Part shown: one piece after another, positions 50,411 through 58,673 of the stretch | Layout of the letters: the number at the start of each line of letters is the position of its first letter | Numbering within the stretch: the stretch's first letter is position 1 | Source of the DNA: Streptosporangium sp. NBC_01495 | Lineage (GTDB): Bacteria > Actinomycetota > Actinomycetes > Streptosporangiales > Streptosporangiaceae | Length of the DNA stretch: 64,000 nt | Assembly: GCF_036250735.1 (NCBI RefSeq) | Contig: NZ_CP109430.1 | Coordinates: forward strand, 9,858,001 to 9,922,000 | Direction of reading: 5' to 3' | Notes under the pieces: model-generated | The model's database searches: none | Told to the model about the DNA's origin: nothing | Seen by the model: only the letters and a program-made list of their open reading frames with translations | Made by a program: the position numbers and the translations under genes

Positions 50411-50512
50411 GTACCGGGCGAGCACGTCCTGCCCGGAGATCTTGCCTTGCTCGATCTGCGAAATGCGGCCCTCGGTGACCCCCATGCGCTGCGCAACCGG
50501 ATCGTCCGGCGA
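50411..50512 (-). pseudogene. XRE-family helix-turn-helix fragment
   Basis: On the minus strand, SPDDPVAQRMGVTEGRISQI and EQGKISGQDVLARY form the end of a Cro/CI-type HTH domain (recognition helix VTEGRISQIEQG). Both ends are cut; its 3' side abuts the integrase remnant. Confidence 0.7.
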
Positions 50513-50569
50513 GTCGCCCGATTCCCCCGAGCCCCCGGATCCACTGGTTCCGGGGCCGGGGCGCCGTCG

Positions 50570-52111
50570 TCAGAAGTCGTCGAAGCTGCAGATGTCCACG
50601 GTGATGCCGCGCTGGACGCTCTCCGGAGTGATGACCTTGAAGACCACCTGATGCGGGCCTTCTTTCTTCCATGTGATCGACGGCAGGATGGCCTCGGTCG
50701 GGGCGGTGGCGATCTTCCTGCCGTGATCCTCGCCGTTGACAAGCCAGCGGTAGGTGAACTGGCCGCTCCCCGTGAACTTGGCGTAGACGTTGAGGTCGTA
50801 GCGCCAGCAGTCGCCCTTCCTGATCCCCTCGTAGCGGAAGCTCACCGTCCCCACGCCGCCGGTGGAGGCGCTCTTGCGGGTCGGTTCGGAGCCGGTAGGC
50901 CGGGTGCTGGGGGTGCGGGTCGGCGTGCGCGTCGGCTCGGCACGCTCCTCGCTTCGCGATTGACGCTGGGACGTGTTGCTCGGTCTCCCGGACCGCTCCC
51001 CCTTTCCGGTGGCGCGGGGCGTGTTGGTCGTGGTGCGAGCGGGCTTGTCAGAGGGGAGGGCGACGGCGGCGCTGCTGGTGGCGTTCGGCTCGGGAGCGTC
51101 GCCGTACCAGGTAAGGGTGGCGGCCGTGACCACGCCCGCCACCGCCGCCGTGCCACCGGCCAGCAGGACCGTTCCGCGGCGGCTCCGGGGGGCCGCCCGC
51201 CTTCCCGAGGACGCGCCGCGCCGCCCGGGAGGCGGCGCGGGACTTCCCCGGGGCGGCACTGGGGGACCGGCTACCGGATGCGGCATCGGATGACCGGCGG
51301 GCGAGCGCGGCACTGCGGTACCGGCGGCCGGGGGCGGGACCGGTTGGCCGCCGATGAGCTGGAAGAGCACGTCCTGCATGGTGGGGCGGCGGGCGGGGTC
51401 CTTGGCCATGCAGTGGTGCACGATCGTCTGCAGCGGCTGGGGCACGCCGCCGAGCTGCGGTTCGCCGTGCAGGATCCGCCCGATCACGGCCGGGATCGAG
51501 TCGTTGCCGAACGGCGGGCCGCCCGTCGCGGCGAACACCATGACGGCCGCCCACGCGAACACGTCCGTCGCCGGGCCCACGACCACACCGGCCAGTTGCT
51601 CCGGCGCCATGTAGGCGGGAGTGCCGACGACGGCGCTGGTCACGGTGACCGCCGCGTCGGCGGTGCGGGCGATGCCGAAGTCGATGACACGCGGCCCGTC
51701 CCGGCCCAGCAGCACATTGGCGGGCTTGAAGTCCCGGTGGACCACACCCGCCCGGTGCACCGCGGCCAGCGCCGTGGCGGTGGCGACGGCCAGGCGCTGC
51801 AGATCGGCCCCGGCGTGCCGGCCCGCCTCCTGCAGTGACGGTCCCTCGACATATTCGGTGACGATGTACGGCCGGCCGCCCAGCGAAGCGTCGAGCACCT
51901 GGGCGATGCAGAACGGCTCGACCCGGCGCGCGGCGACGATCTCCTTGGCGAACCGGTGGTCCCCGGCCACGTCCGCGCGCAGCGCCTTGACCGCGACCGG
52001 CCTGCCGTCGGGCGCGGTGCCGAGGTAGACCACACCCTGGCCGCCCTCGCCGATCCGGCGGACGATCTGGTAGGGGCCAATATGCGAGGGATCATCCGGT
52101 CGAGGCGTCAT
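50570..52111 (-). CDS. membrane Ser/Thr protein kinase, second of a tandem pair
   Basis: A 513-residue Hanks-type kinase. Kinase domain residues 14-270: G-loop GEGGQGVVYLG, K42, HRDFKPANVLL, DFGIART and YMAPEQ. A Pro-rich linker, one helix (TVLLAGGTAAVAGVVTAATL, about 315-335) and a Ser/Thr/Arg-rich stalk follow, then an extracellular ~95-residue beta-rich sensor (CWRYDLNVYAKFTGSGQF). Start ATG 52111 overlaps the previous stop by one base (TGATG). Paralogue of the upstream kinase; targets unknown. Confidence 0.9.
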   Translation of the reverse strand: MTPRPDDPSHIGPYQIVRRIGEGGQGVVYLGTAPDGRPVAVKALRADVAGDHRFAKEIVAARRVEPFCIAQVLDASLGGRPYIVTEYVEGPSLQEAGRHAGADLQRLAVATATALAAVHRAGVVHRDFKPANVLLGRDGPRVIDFGIARTADAAVTVTSAVVGTPAYMAPEQLAGVVVGPATDVFAWAAVMVFAATGGPPFGNDSIPAVIGRILHGEPQLGGVPQPLQTIVHHCMAKDPARRPTMQDVLFQLIGGQPVPPPAAGTAVPRSPAGHPMPHPVAGPPVPPRGSPAPPPGRRGASSGRRAAPRSRRGTVLLAGGTAAVAGVVTAATLTWYGDAPEPNATSSAAVALPSDKPARTTTNTPRATGKGERSGRPSNTSQRQSRSEERAEPTRTPTRTPSTRPTGSEPTRKSASTGGVGTVSFRYEGIRKGDCWRYDLNVYAKFTGSGQFTYRWLVNGEDHGRKIATAPTEAILPSITWKKEGPHQVVFKVITPESVQRGITVDICSFDDF

Positions 52112-53685
52112 CAGGGACCCGGGGAACAGATGGTGAAGGTGGTGGACGCGGTCTTGGACACCGGTGAGGTGATCCGGAACGTCAGCGTATGACTACCGGG
52201 CTTGACCAGATGCGCCCCAGAGGCGACGAATCCCGTGTAACCGTCACCGTCGATGTTGGATGACCGGCTTTCCAACTGCTTCCCGTCAAGGACCCACGCG
52301 TAATTGAACTTCACCGAGGGCTTGTTCGCCTCGACCTTCGCACCGAACGCCGCGAACTCGTCCCAGCAACCCTCCAACTCGGGCTGCCCCTGCGGGTACA
52401 CCCTCAGGATCCTGAGTCCGGAGCTCGTCGGGGGGGCCTTGGTACTGCGGCTGGGAGAGGGGGTGCGGGTGCGGGTCGGCGTGAGCCGCACGGTCGGCTC
52501 CGGGCTCGGCTCCCTCCGGGTCCGTGTGGGGGTGGCGGTCGCCTTCGGTTTGAGGGTCTTCTTCGCCCGTTGCTGAGTGCGGGTGGGCTTGGGCGTGGAG
52601 CCGGTGGGAGAGGTGGCGACCGCAGAAGGCGTCGGCCTGTCGTCGCCCGGCGCGGCCAGGGTGCCCGGCAAGGGCAGGAGTGGCAGGAACCATACGGCGG
52701 CGCCGACGATGGCCGTCATCACGACGGCGCCGCCGCCGGCGACCAGCGGGATGTTGACACCGCGGCGCGGCTTGGCCCGCCCGCGCCCCGGAGCCGTGTT
52801 CGCCGGGCCCATCCCCGGTCCGCCGGGCTGCGGTCCGCCGTACTGCTGCGCCCCGGGATGGGGTCCGTCTGGCTGAGGTCCGCCGTACTGGTGCGCTGCG
52901 GGCTGGCTGCCGCCGAGCAGGTGCAGGAGCACGTCCCTCATGGTCGGGCGGGCGCGCGGGTCCTTGGCCAGGCACCCGTACACGAGGGAGCGCAGCGGCT
53001 GCGGCAGGTCGCCGAGCTGCGGCTCGTTGTGCAGGATGCGGTTGATGATCGCGGGCAGCGTGTCGTCGCCGAAGGGCGGCTTCCCTGTGGCCACGTAGAC
53101 CATGACGGACGCCCACGCGAACACGTCGGTGGCCGGTCCGACCACCTCACCCGCGATCTGCTCAGGCGCCATGTAGGCGGGGGTGCCGACCACCGAGCTG
53201 GTCATGGTGGCCGCGGTGTCGCTGGTGCGGGCGATGCCGAAGTCGATGACGCGCGGCCCGCCGTGGCCGAGCAGCACGTTCCCCGGCTTGAAGTCCCGGT
53301 GGACCACGCCCGCCTGGTGGATCGAGGCCAGCGCCGTGGCGGTGGCAACCGCGAGCCGCTGCAGGTCCGCGCCGCCGAGCCGGCCCGCCTCCTGCAGTGA
53401 CGGCCCTTCGACGTATTCGGTGACGATGTACGACGGGGTGCCCAGCGAGGCGTCGAGCACCTGGGCGATGCAGAACGGCTCGACCCGGCGCGCGGCGGCG
53501 ACCTCCTTGGCGAACCGGTCGTCGCCCGCCAGCCCGTCACGGAGGACCTTGATCGCGACTAGCCTGCCGTCGGGCGCCTGGCCCAGGTAGACAAGTCCCT
53601 GCCCGCCCTCACCCAGCCGCCCGCTGAGCCGGTACGGCCCTACCACCGCCGGGTCGCTGTCGCGAAGATTTTCGGCCTGCGGCAT
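52111..53685 (-). CDS. membrane Ser/Thr protein kinase, first of a tandem pair
   Basis: A 524-residue Hanks-type kinase with the same architecture as its neighbour: GEGGQGLVYLGQ, HRDFKPGNVLL, DFGIART, YMAPEQ, a Gly/Pro/Gln linker (YGGPQPGGP repeats), one helix (VAGGGAVVMTAIVGAAVWFL, about 335-355) and an extracellular domain (CWDEFAAFGAKVEANKPSVK) that is divergent. Kinase domains are about 75 percent alike by eye while the outer domains differ, so each may sense a different ligand. Confidence 0.9.
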   Translation of the reverse strand: MPQAENLRDSDPAVVGPYRLSGRLGEGGQGLVYLGQAPDGRLVAIKVLRDGLAGDDRFAKEVAAARRVEPFCIAQVLDASLGTPSYIVTEYVEGPSLQEAGRLGGADLQRLAVATATALASIHQAGVVHRDFKPGNVLLGHGGPRVIDFGIARTSDTAATMTSSVVGTPAYMAPEQIAGEVVGPATDVFAWASVMVYVATGKPPFGDDTLPAIINRILHNEPQLGDLPQPLRSLVYGCLAKDPRARPTMRDVLLHLLGGSQPAAHQYGGPQPDGPHPGAQQYGGPQPGGPGMGPANTAPGRGRAKPRRGVNIPLVAGGGAVVMTAIVGAAVWFLPLLPLPGTLAAPGDDRPTPSAVATSPTGSTPKPTRTQQRAKKTLKPKATATPTRTRREPSPEPTVRLTPTRTRTPSPSRSTKAPPTSSGLRILRVYPQGQPELEGCWDEFAAFGAKVEANKPSVKFNYAWVLDGKQLESRSSNIDGDGYTGFVASGAHLVKPGSHTLTFRITSPVSKTASTTFTICSPGP

Positions 53686-54027
53686 CGTGGACGTTGCTCC
53701 TGGGACGGATGGGACGAGATCTTAGGCACGATAGCGCGATATATGGTGATTCGGGCGGCAGTTAGATCTGCCCGTTCCCGCCGCCACCCCCTCTGCTGCC
53801 CGGGAACCGTCGTGACCTGGCGAAGGACTCTCGTCGAGAGCGATTGTCAGTGCGAGAAAATCCCCGGCGGCTGGTCGCGTAGCGCCCTCCCGGAGAACAG
53901 CCGGACGAATTTATCGCCGGGTGGATGAATGCGTCACACCCGAAAGGCTCCGGCAACACCCCCATCGGAAACTATGGAGCCGAGTCAGCGGGTCAGAGCT
54001 GAGCTACCTCTCCAATGGGATCCGCAA
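53686..54027. other. 342-bp region upstream of the kinase operon
   Basis: The first ~70 bp (53686-53760) are AT-richer (GCGATATATGG) and likely contain the minus-strand promoter. The remainder shows no gene. Confidence 0.45.
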
Positions 54028-54213
54028 CTAACCCGTGTCATCATCCATCATGAGCGGCGATGCATCATTGAACTTTGATGGTGTCGCAAGAAAAAACGGG
54101 CTCGCGAAAACACTTCCCTTAAGTTCATATCTCACAGGGTCTTCCTGACTGCGAGTCGAACACCACTCCCACGTATTACCACACAAATCGTAGACGCCGT
54201 AGCGGCTCACCCA
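54028..54213 (-). pseudogene. sulfatase-modifying-factor (FGE-like) C-terminal remnant
   Basis: The minus strand encodes SRYGVYDLCGNTWEWCSTRS, then QEDPVRYELKGSVFASPFFL and MMDDDTG to TAG (54028-54030). RYGxYDxxGNxWEW is the FGE-sulfatase/SUMF1 signature. GC is low compared with neighbours. The N-terminal part is replaced by an IS5 transposase fragment at about 54213. Confidence 0.8.
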
Positions 54214-54731
54214 ACTATGACAATCAAAGCGATGCCGATCGCGTTGTCGTGCACGCTCGCGGCGGCCACCACCACCGCGATCACCAGCCCTGTCACGTCG
54301 ACGGCCAGGCCGCGCTTGCGGCCCGGACTCTTCTTGCCTACGTCCAGCCCGGTCGTGGCGGCGGGCGCGCTGACCGAGGCGCGTACGGTCTGGGTGTCCA
54401 GGACCACCGCGGTGGGGTCCTCGCGCCGTCCGGCCTTCTCCCGGACCTGGCAGCGCAGCAGGTCGTGGATGGTCTGGTCGGTGCCGTCGTCGCGCCAGGC
54501 GGCGAAGTAGTAGTACACCGCGGTGTGTGTCGGCAGGTCGTGCGGCAGGTAGCGCCACTGGCAGCCGGTCCGGGCCTGGTAGAGGATCGCGTTGACGATC
54601 TCCCGCATCGCGTAGCGTCCCTGGTGTCCGCTGACCGAGGGGTGCCGCGTCTTCCACGCTGTGATCACTGGCTCGATCAGTGCCCATCGCTCGTCGGACA
54701 GGTCGCTGGGATAAGGCTTGCGCTCGCCCAT
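54207..54731 (-). pseudogene. IS5-family transposase, 3'-truncated
   Basis: A 174-residue frame with the IS5-type N-terminal DUF4096 domain (YPSDLSDERWALIEPVITAW, GCQWRYLPHDLPTHTAVYYY) and first Asp in VVLDTQTVRAS. Homology stops at VHDNAIGIAL; the second D and the E of the DDE triad are missing. The frame ends where the FGE remnant begins. Confidence 0.88.
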
Positions 54732-54820
54732 GCCGCCAGTCCATCGCAGCCGTATCGGATGTCAACTCTTCGTCACGAGATCCTCACCCTGGGGGAATCT
54801 CATACGCGGGCAACCCCTCT

Positions 54821-54848
54821 CAAAACTCCCTCTGAGAGGGCGTTTTGG
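54821..54848. repeat. fused inverted ends of two head-to-head IS5 elements
   Basis: CAAAACTCCCTCTGAGA (54821-54837) is the outer end of the left, truncated IS5; TCTGAGAGGGCGTTTTGG (54831-54848) is the left end of the right, complete IS5. They overlap to make a ~27-bp near-perfect palindrome. Confidence 0.75.
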
Positions 54849-55931
54849 GATGGTGTATGGGCATAAGCCGCGTTCGCTGACTGGGTGGTTTGAGATTCTC
54901 GCGAGGTATCTCCTGGTTTGCGTGTCGGTCTCTTGGCGGTCCGATGTCCGTCTCGCGAGACAAGCCGGCTTGAATTCCGTCTGGCGTAGGAATGCCCTGG
55001 ACGCGCCGTGTTCCAGAGGTTGCGCGGCAGCCCGGAAGGACCGGAGTAAGGGTCGGCTATGACCCCCCGACGCAGCTACCCTTCCGACATTTCCGACGCT
55101 CGCTGGGCGCTGATCGAACCGGCCCTCACCGCTTGGCGGCAGGCCCGGCTCGACCGACGTCCCACCGGAGCACCCGCCCCCACCGACCTGCGCGACATCT
55201 TCAACGCGATCTTGTATCTGAACCGGACGGGCATCGCCTGGGCCTACCTACCGCACGACTTCCCGCCCCACGGCACCGTCTACACCTACTACGCCGCCTG
55301 GCGCGACCAGGGCATCTTCGCCCAGCTCAACTACGACCTCACCGGCTTGGCCCGCGCCAAGGACGGACGCGACCCCACCCCGACCGCCGCGGTCATCGAC
55401 ACCCAGACGGTGAAGACCTCCACCAACCCGCCGATCACGACGCAGGGCATCGACGCCGGAAAGAAGATCGTCGGTCGCAAGCGCAGCGTCGCGACCGATG
55501 CGCTCGGCCTGCTACTGGCCGTGACCGTCTGCGCCGCGTCCGTCTCGGAGAACAAGGCCGGCATCCAGGTCCTGAACCAAGCCAAGGCCGACCATCCGAC
55601 GATCAATCTGACCTGGGTTGATACCGGCTTCAAGAAGCAGTTCGCCGACCACGCGGCCACCCTGGGTATCCATGCTCAGGTCGTCCATCGCGATCCCGAC
55701 ACCCGCGGCTTTCATGTCCTTCAACGACGCTGGGTAATCGAGCGGACCTTCGGCTGGCTGATGCTCCACCGCCGCCTCGCCCGTGACTACGAGACACTGC
55801 CAGCTAGCTCCGAAGCCATGATCCACATCGCGATGATCGACAACACCAGCAAGCGCATAACGAACGAAACCACCCCAACCTGGCGAGGGACGTACTAGGG
55901 CGAACAGGTGCAAACCAAACGCCCTCTGAGA
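54831..55931 (+). mobile_element. complete IS5-family element
   Basis: Inverted ends TCTGAGAGGGCGTTTTGG (54831-54848) and CCAAACGCCCTCTGAGA (55915-55931) flank one transposase gene. About 1.1 kb. Left flank is the end of another IS5; no clear target duplication seen. Confidence 0.8.
55059..55898 (+). CDS. IS5-family transposase, full length
   Basis: A 279-residue transposase. DDE residues: AAVIDTQTVKTS, LTWVDTGFKKQF and RRWVIERTFGW. N-terminal SYPSDISDARWALIEPALTA. Frame is intact, so the element may still be active. It is related to, but clearly diverged from, the truncated copy to the left. Confidence 0.93.
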   Translation: MTPRRSYPSDISDARWALIEPALTAWRQARLDRRPTGAPAPTDLRDIFNAILYLNRTGIAWAYLPHDFPPHGTVYTYYAAWRDQGIFAQLNYDLTGLARAKDGRDPTPTAAVIDTQTVKTSTNPPITTQGIDAGKKIVGRKRSVATDALGLLLAVTVCAASVSENKAGIQVLNQAKADHPTINLTWVDTGFKKQFADHAATLGIHAQVVHRDPDTRGFHVLQRRWVIERTFGWLMLHRRLARDYETLPASSEAMIHIAMIDNTSKRITNETTPTWRGTY

Positions 55932-56074
55932 CAAGCCGGGAGATAGGAAACCAAGACGGCCAAGGCTTACGACGGCCTCTCCAGCCCAGGGCACACGGAC
56001 AGCACTCATCCAGTTTGGTGAGCAGCCCTGATACTGGAGTTGCCCCGGTTCAGTAGACACGTCAGGGCTTTCGG

Positions 56075-56971
56075 CTACGCGGCAGCATAGCCGTCTTCTT
56101 GAATGCTCTTAAGGGCGTGTCGGCGTTCGTACTCGGTGGGGCTGAGCTGGCCGTTCGCGGAGTGGCGGCGGCGTGGGTTGTAGAAGCCCTCGATGTAGGC
56201 GAACACGGCCCGTTCGGCTTCTGACCTGGTACGGAAGGTCCGCCGGTCGATCAGCTCACACTCCAGCGAGGCGAAGAAACTCTCCGTGATCGCATTGTCG
56301 AAGCACGTCCCGGTCCTACCCGTCGAGGGGCGAACTCCTGCCTGCTCGCATCGCTGGCCGAAGGCGATCGAGGTGTACTGGCTGCCCTTGTCGCTGTGAT
56401 GGATCACCCCGGCGCTGGGGCGGCGCTGATGGATCGCCATCGCCAGCGCGTCGGTCACCAGCTCAGTCCGCATATGGTCGGCCATCGCCCAGCCGACGAT
56501 CCGCCTGGAGAACACGTCCAAGACCACAGCGAGATAAACGAAACCCTGCCAGGTCGGCACATACGTGATGTCGGCCGTCCAGATCCGGTTCGGCTCGTCC
56601 GCTTCGAACTTCCGCTTCACCAGGTCCGACGCGGCTGCAGCCCGCCGATCCGCGATCGTCGTGCGGCAGCCCTTACGCCGGGAGACACCGGCCAGCCCGG
56701 CCGCACGCATCAGCCGGGCCACTCGCTTGCGGCCCACCTTCTCCCCGTCGATCTCACGCAGGTCGGCGTGGATGCGCGGCGCCCCATACACCTCATCAGA
56801 GGCCGTATGGTGCCGGTGGATCTTCTCAGTCAGCTCGGCATCACGACAGGCGCGAGTGGACGGGCCGCGCTTGGCCCAGGCGTAGTAGCCCTGGCGCGAC
56901 ACACCCAGCACCCGGGCCAGCAGGGAGACATCGTGGTGGTCTTTCTCCGCATCGATCAGCCGGTACTTCAT
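56075..56971 (-). CDS. IS3-family transposase OrfB, copy 2
   Basis: A 298-residue DDE transposase: HTH_21 region (RQGYYAWAKRGPSTR), rve core with D in WTADITYVPT, D in VIHHSDKGSQY and E in DNAITESFFASLE. ATG 56971 overlaps the OrfA stop (ATGA). Intact. Confidence 0.93.
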   Translation of the reverse strand: MKYRLIDAEKDHHDVSLLARVLGVSRQGYYAWAKRGPSTRACRDAELTEKIHRHHTASDEVYGAPRIHADLREIDGEKVGRKRVARLMRAAGLAGVSRRKGCRTTIADRRAAAASDLVKRKFEADEPNRIWTADITYVPTWQGFVYLAVVLDVFSRRIVGWAMADHMRTELVTDALAMAIHQRRPSAGVIHHSDKGSQYTSIAFGQRCEQAGVRPSTGRTGTCFDNAITESFFASLECELIDRRTFRTRSEAERAVFAYIEGFYNPRRRHSANGQLSPTEYERRHALKSIQEDGYAAA

Positions 56972-57255
56972 CTCGGCCGATCCGTCTCCCGCGCGAAGAA
57001 AACCGCGGCCTTACGCAAGATCTCCTTCTCCTCGCGGAGGATCTTGTTCTCACGGCGCAGCCGGACCAGCTCGTCCTTCTCAGCGCTGGTCAGGCCGTCT
57101 TGGCGGCGGCCATCATCGAGGTCGACCTGGCGCACCCAGGTACGGATCGACTGCGCGGAGGGCTCGAACTCCTTGGCGAGTTCCTCCGGCGACCGTCCCG
57201 CGCGCACCAGCTCCACCATCTGCCGGCGAAACTCCGGCGGATAGTTGTTCGGCAC
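56968..57255 (-). CDS. IS3-family transposase OrfA, copy 2
   Basis: A 95-residue HTH_Tnp_1 protein: YPPEFRRQMVELVRAGRSPE, LAKEFEPSAQSIRTWVRQ, and a coiled coil with LRRENKILREEKEILRKAA. Pairs with OrfB to make the transposase. Confidence 0.93.
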   Translation of the reverse strand: MPNNYPPEFRRQMVELVRAGRSPEELAKEFEPSAQSIRTWVRQVDLDDGRRQDGLTSAEKDELVRLRRENKILREEKEILRKAAVFFARETDRPR

Positions 57256-57396
57256 AGTGAACTCCTTCTTTCGGGAACCAGGGTTCCCCAGAGGTCAGGT
57301 GTCCACCAAACCGGGCCAACTCCACTGCTTGATTAGGTCGCTGATGGTTCTCCCGCTGGCTGCTGCTAGTGATCGTTTCCTGCGTAAGGAGAGCTG

Positions 57397-57560
57397 GTGC
57401 GACTGTTCGTCGGAGATGACTGGGCCGAGGCGCATCACGATGTGGAGGTGATGGACGCCTCCGGCCGCCAGCTGGCCAAGGCCCGCCTGCCCGAGGGCGT
57501 GGCGGGGATGGCCCGGCTGCACGCGATGATCGCCGAGCAGATCGGGGACGCCGCGGATGC
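57397..57560 (+). pseudogene. IS110-family transposase, N-terminal fragment
   Basis: GTG 57397 opens VRLFVGDDWAEAHHDVEVMD, ASGRQLAKARLPEGVAGMAR and LHAMIAEQIG, the DEDD_Tnp_IS110 N-terminus with its first acidic residues (GDDWAEAHHD). Truncated at about 57560 by an IS630 fragment in the opposite orientation. Confidence 0.85.
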
Positions 57561-57912
57561 GGATGTGGAACCTTTCAGTGATCAGGGCGGCGACACACGC
57601 GCTCGTCCAGCGCTGATCGTCCCACCCGTGCGCGATCGCCCCCTCGTCCAAGAGCGTCTCCAGCCGTGCCAGCTGCTCCTGGGTGAGCTTGCAGCCGGTC
57701 CCGGCCGCGCCCTTGGAGACCAGCGCGGTCTTATCGCCCTTCAACCAGGCCCGGTGCCACTCACAGGCGGATTTGCGTGTCACGCCCAGCAGGTGGGCCA
57801 CCCGCGGCGGGGAGATTCCCCCGGAGAACATGTCCGCCGCCTGAAGCCGCAGCGCCTCACGCCGTTCGCGCTCCGTGCCAGACAGTCCTCCGCTTCTGTC
57901 TGAGTACCTCAT
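57560..57912 (-). pseudogene. IS630-family transposase, N-terminal fragment
   Basis: The minus frame from 57912 encodes GTERERREALRLQAADMFSG, ISPPRVAHLLGVTRKSACEW, HRAWLKGDKTALVSKGAAG and DDQRWTSACVAALITERFHI: the HTH/winged-helix N-terminal half of IS630 transposases. The DDE domain is lost at the junction with the IS110 fragment. Confidence 0.85.
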
Positions 57913-58013
57913 GCTCCCAGGCTTTCACCTGGTCAACCAGCGTGGATAAGCGCCCTGGACAACCCGTGACGCCCAGATTTCTTCGTCAGTAGGAGCAACG
58001 ACACGGGCAATGC

Positions 58014-58056
58014 ATTAAATCAGTCCCCTCTAACGAGGAGAGGGGTAGCATTTAAT
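58014..58056. promoter_or_regulatory. nested inverted repeat, likely AbiEi operator
   Basis: Outer arms ATTAAAT (58014-58020) and ATTTAAT (58050-58056) enclose inner arms CCCCTCT (58025-58031) and AGAGGGG (58039-58045). It ends two bases before the antitoxin ATG and covers the ribosome binding region. AbiEi antitoxins repress their own operons by binding inverted repeats. Confidence 0.75.
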
Positions 58057-58058
58057 AC

Positions 58059-58673
58059 ATGGGCACTCCTGCGCACTCACGCCTCGAAGGGCGTTTGGCC
58101 GCGCTCCCTCCCACATTCACGGCGACACAGGCCAGACAGACAGCTATCTCATCACGCGATCTGACCACCCTGACCACGAGCGGCGACATCGAAGAACTCT
58201 CACGAGGGGTCTACCGTCGCGCGGACGCCCCCGCGACCGCACACCTTGACCTGCTCGCCGTCTGTCTACGGGCTCCGCGTGCCGTTGTGTGCGGAGAGTC
58301 CGCCCTGGCGATCCACGAACTGATCGACGATATCCCGACGAGCGTCCACATCGCGATCCCCCGCGGCACCCACCGCCCTTCGATCTCCTACCCGCCGACC
58401 ACGGTCACCCAGTACGCAGCCGAGACCTTCTCTCTGGCTATCGAGCGGTTCGAGGCGGCGCCGAGCGAAATGATTCCCATGTACAGTGCCGCACGCAGCG
58501 TCGTCGACGCGATGCGCCATCGCCGACGCTTCGGCGAAACACTCGCCCTGGCCGCACTTGGCCGCTATCTCCGCCGTGAAGGCCACAACGGGGTCCGCGA
58601 CCTCCAGGAAATCGCTCGCGATCTGGGTGCGCTGTCGACCATTCGCCCCAGCATCGAGGCGGTGCTCGCCTGA
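58059..58673 (+). CDS. abiEi: AbiEi-type antitoxin/repressor
   Basis: A 204-residue type IV antitoxin. The N-terminal winged helix (PTFTATQARQTAISSRDLTT, LSRGVYRRAD) binds DNA; AVVCGESALAIHELIDDIP and SVHIAIPRGTHRP belong to the AbiEi_1/AbiEi_4 antitoxin domain. Stop overlaps the toxin start by one base (TGATG). Found beside a tRNA gene within an IS-rich island, the usual place for abortive-infection systems. Confidence 0.88.
   Translation: MGTPAHSRLEGRLAALPPTFTATQARQTAISSRDLTTLTTSGDIEELSRGVYRRADAPATAHLDLLAVCLRAPRAVVCGESALAIHELIDDIPTSVHIAIPRGTHRPSISYPPTTVTQYAAETFSLAIERFEAAPSEMIPMYSAARSVVDAMRHRRRFGETLALAALGRYLRREGHNGVRDLQEIARDLGALSTIRPSIEAVLA

Larger units (their letters stand above)
56035..57324 (-). 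mobile_element. IS3-family insertion sequence, copy 2
   Basis: Terminal inverted repeats: TGGAGTTGCCCCGGTTCAGT at 56035 and, inverted, TGGAGTTGGCCCGGTTTGGT ending at 57324. About 1.29 kb with OrfA and OrfB. No convincing target-site duplication. Confidence 0.88.

Noticed and set aside
49691..51838. Long plus-strand open frame of 715 codons
   Set aside because: It runs antisense through the kinase gene in GC-rich DNA; only the integrase-like stretch near 50155-50410 is real protein sequence.
54921..55058. Separate gene between the IS5 inverted end and its transposase
   Set aside because: Only the IS5 leader and ribosome-binding region are present.
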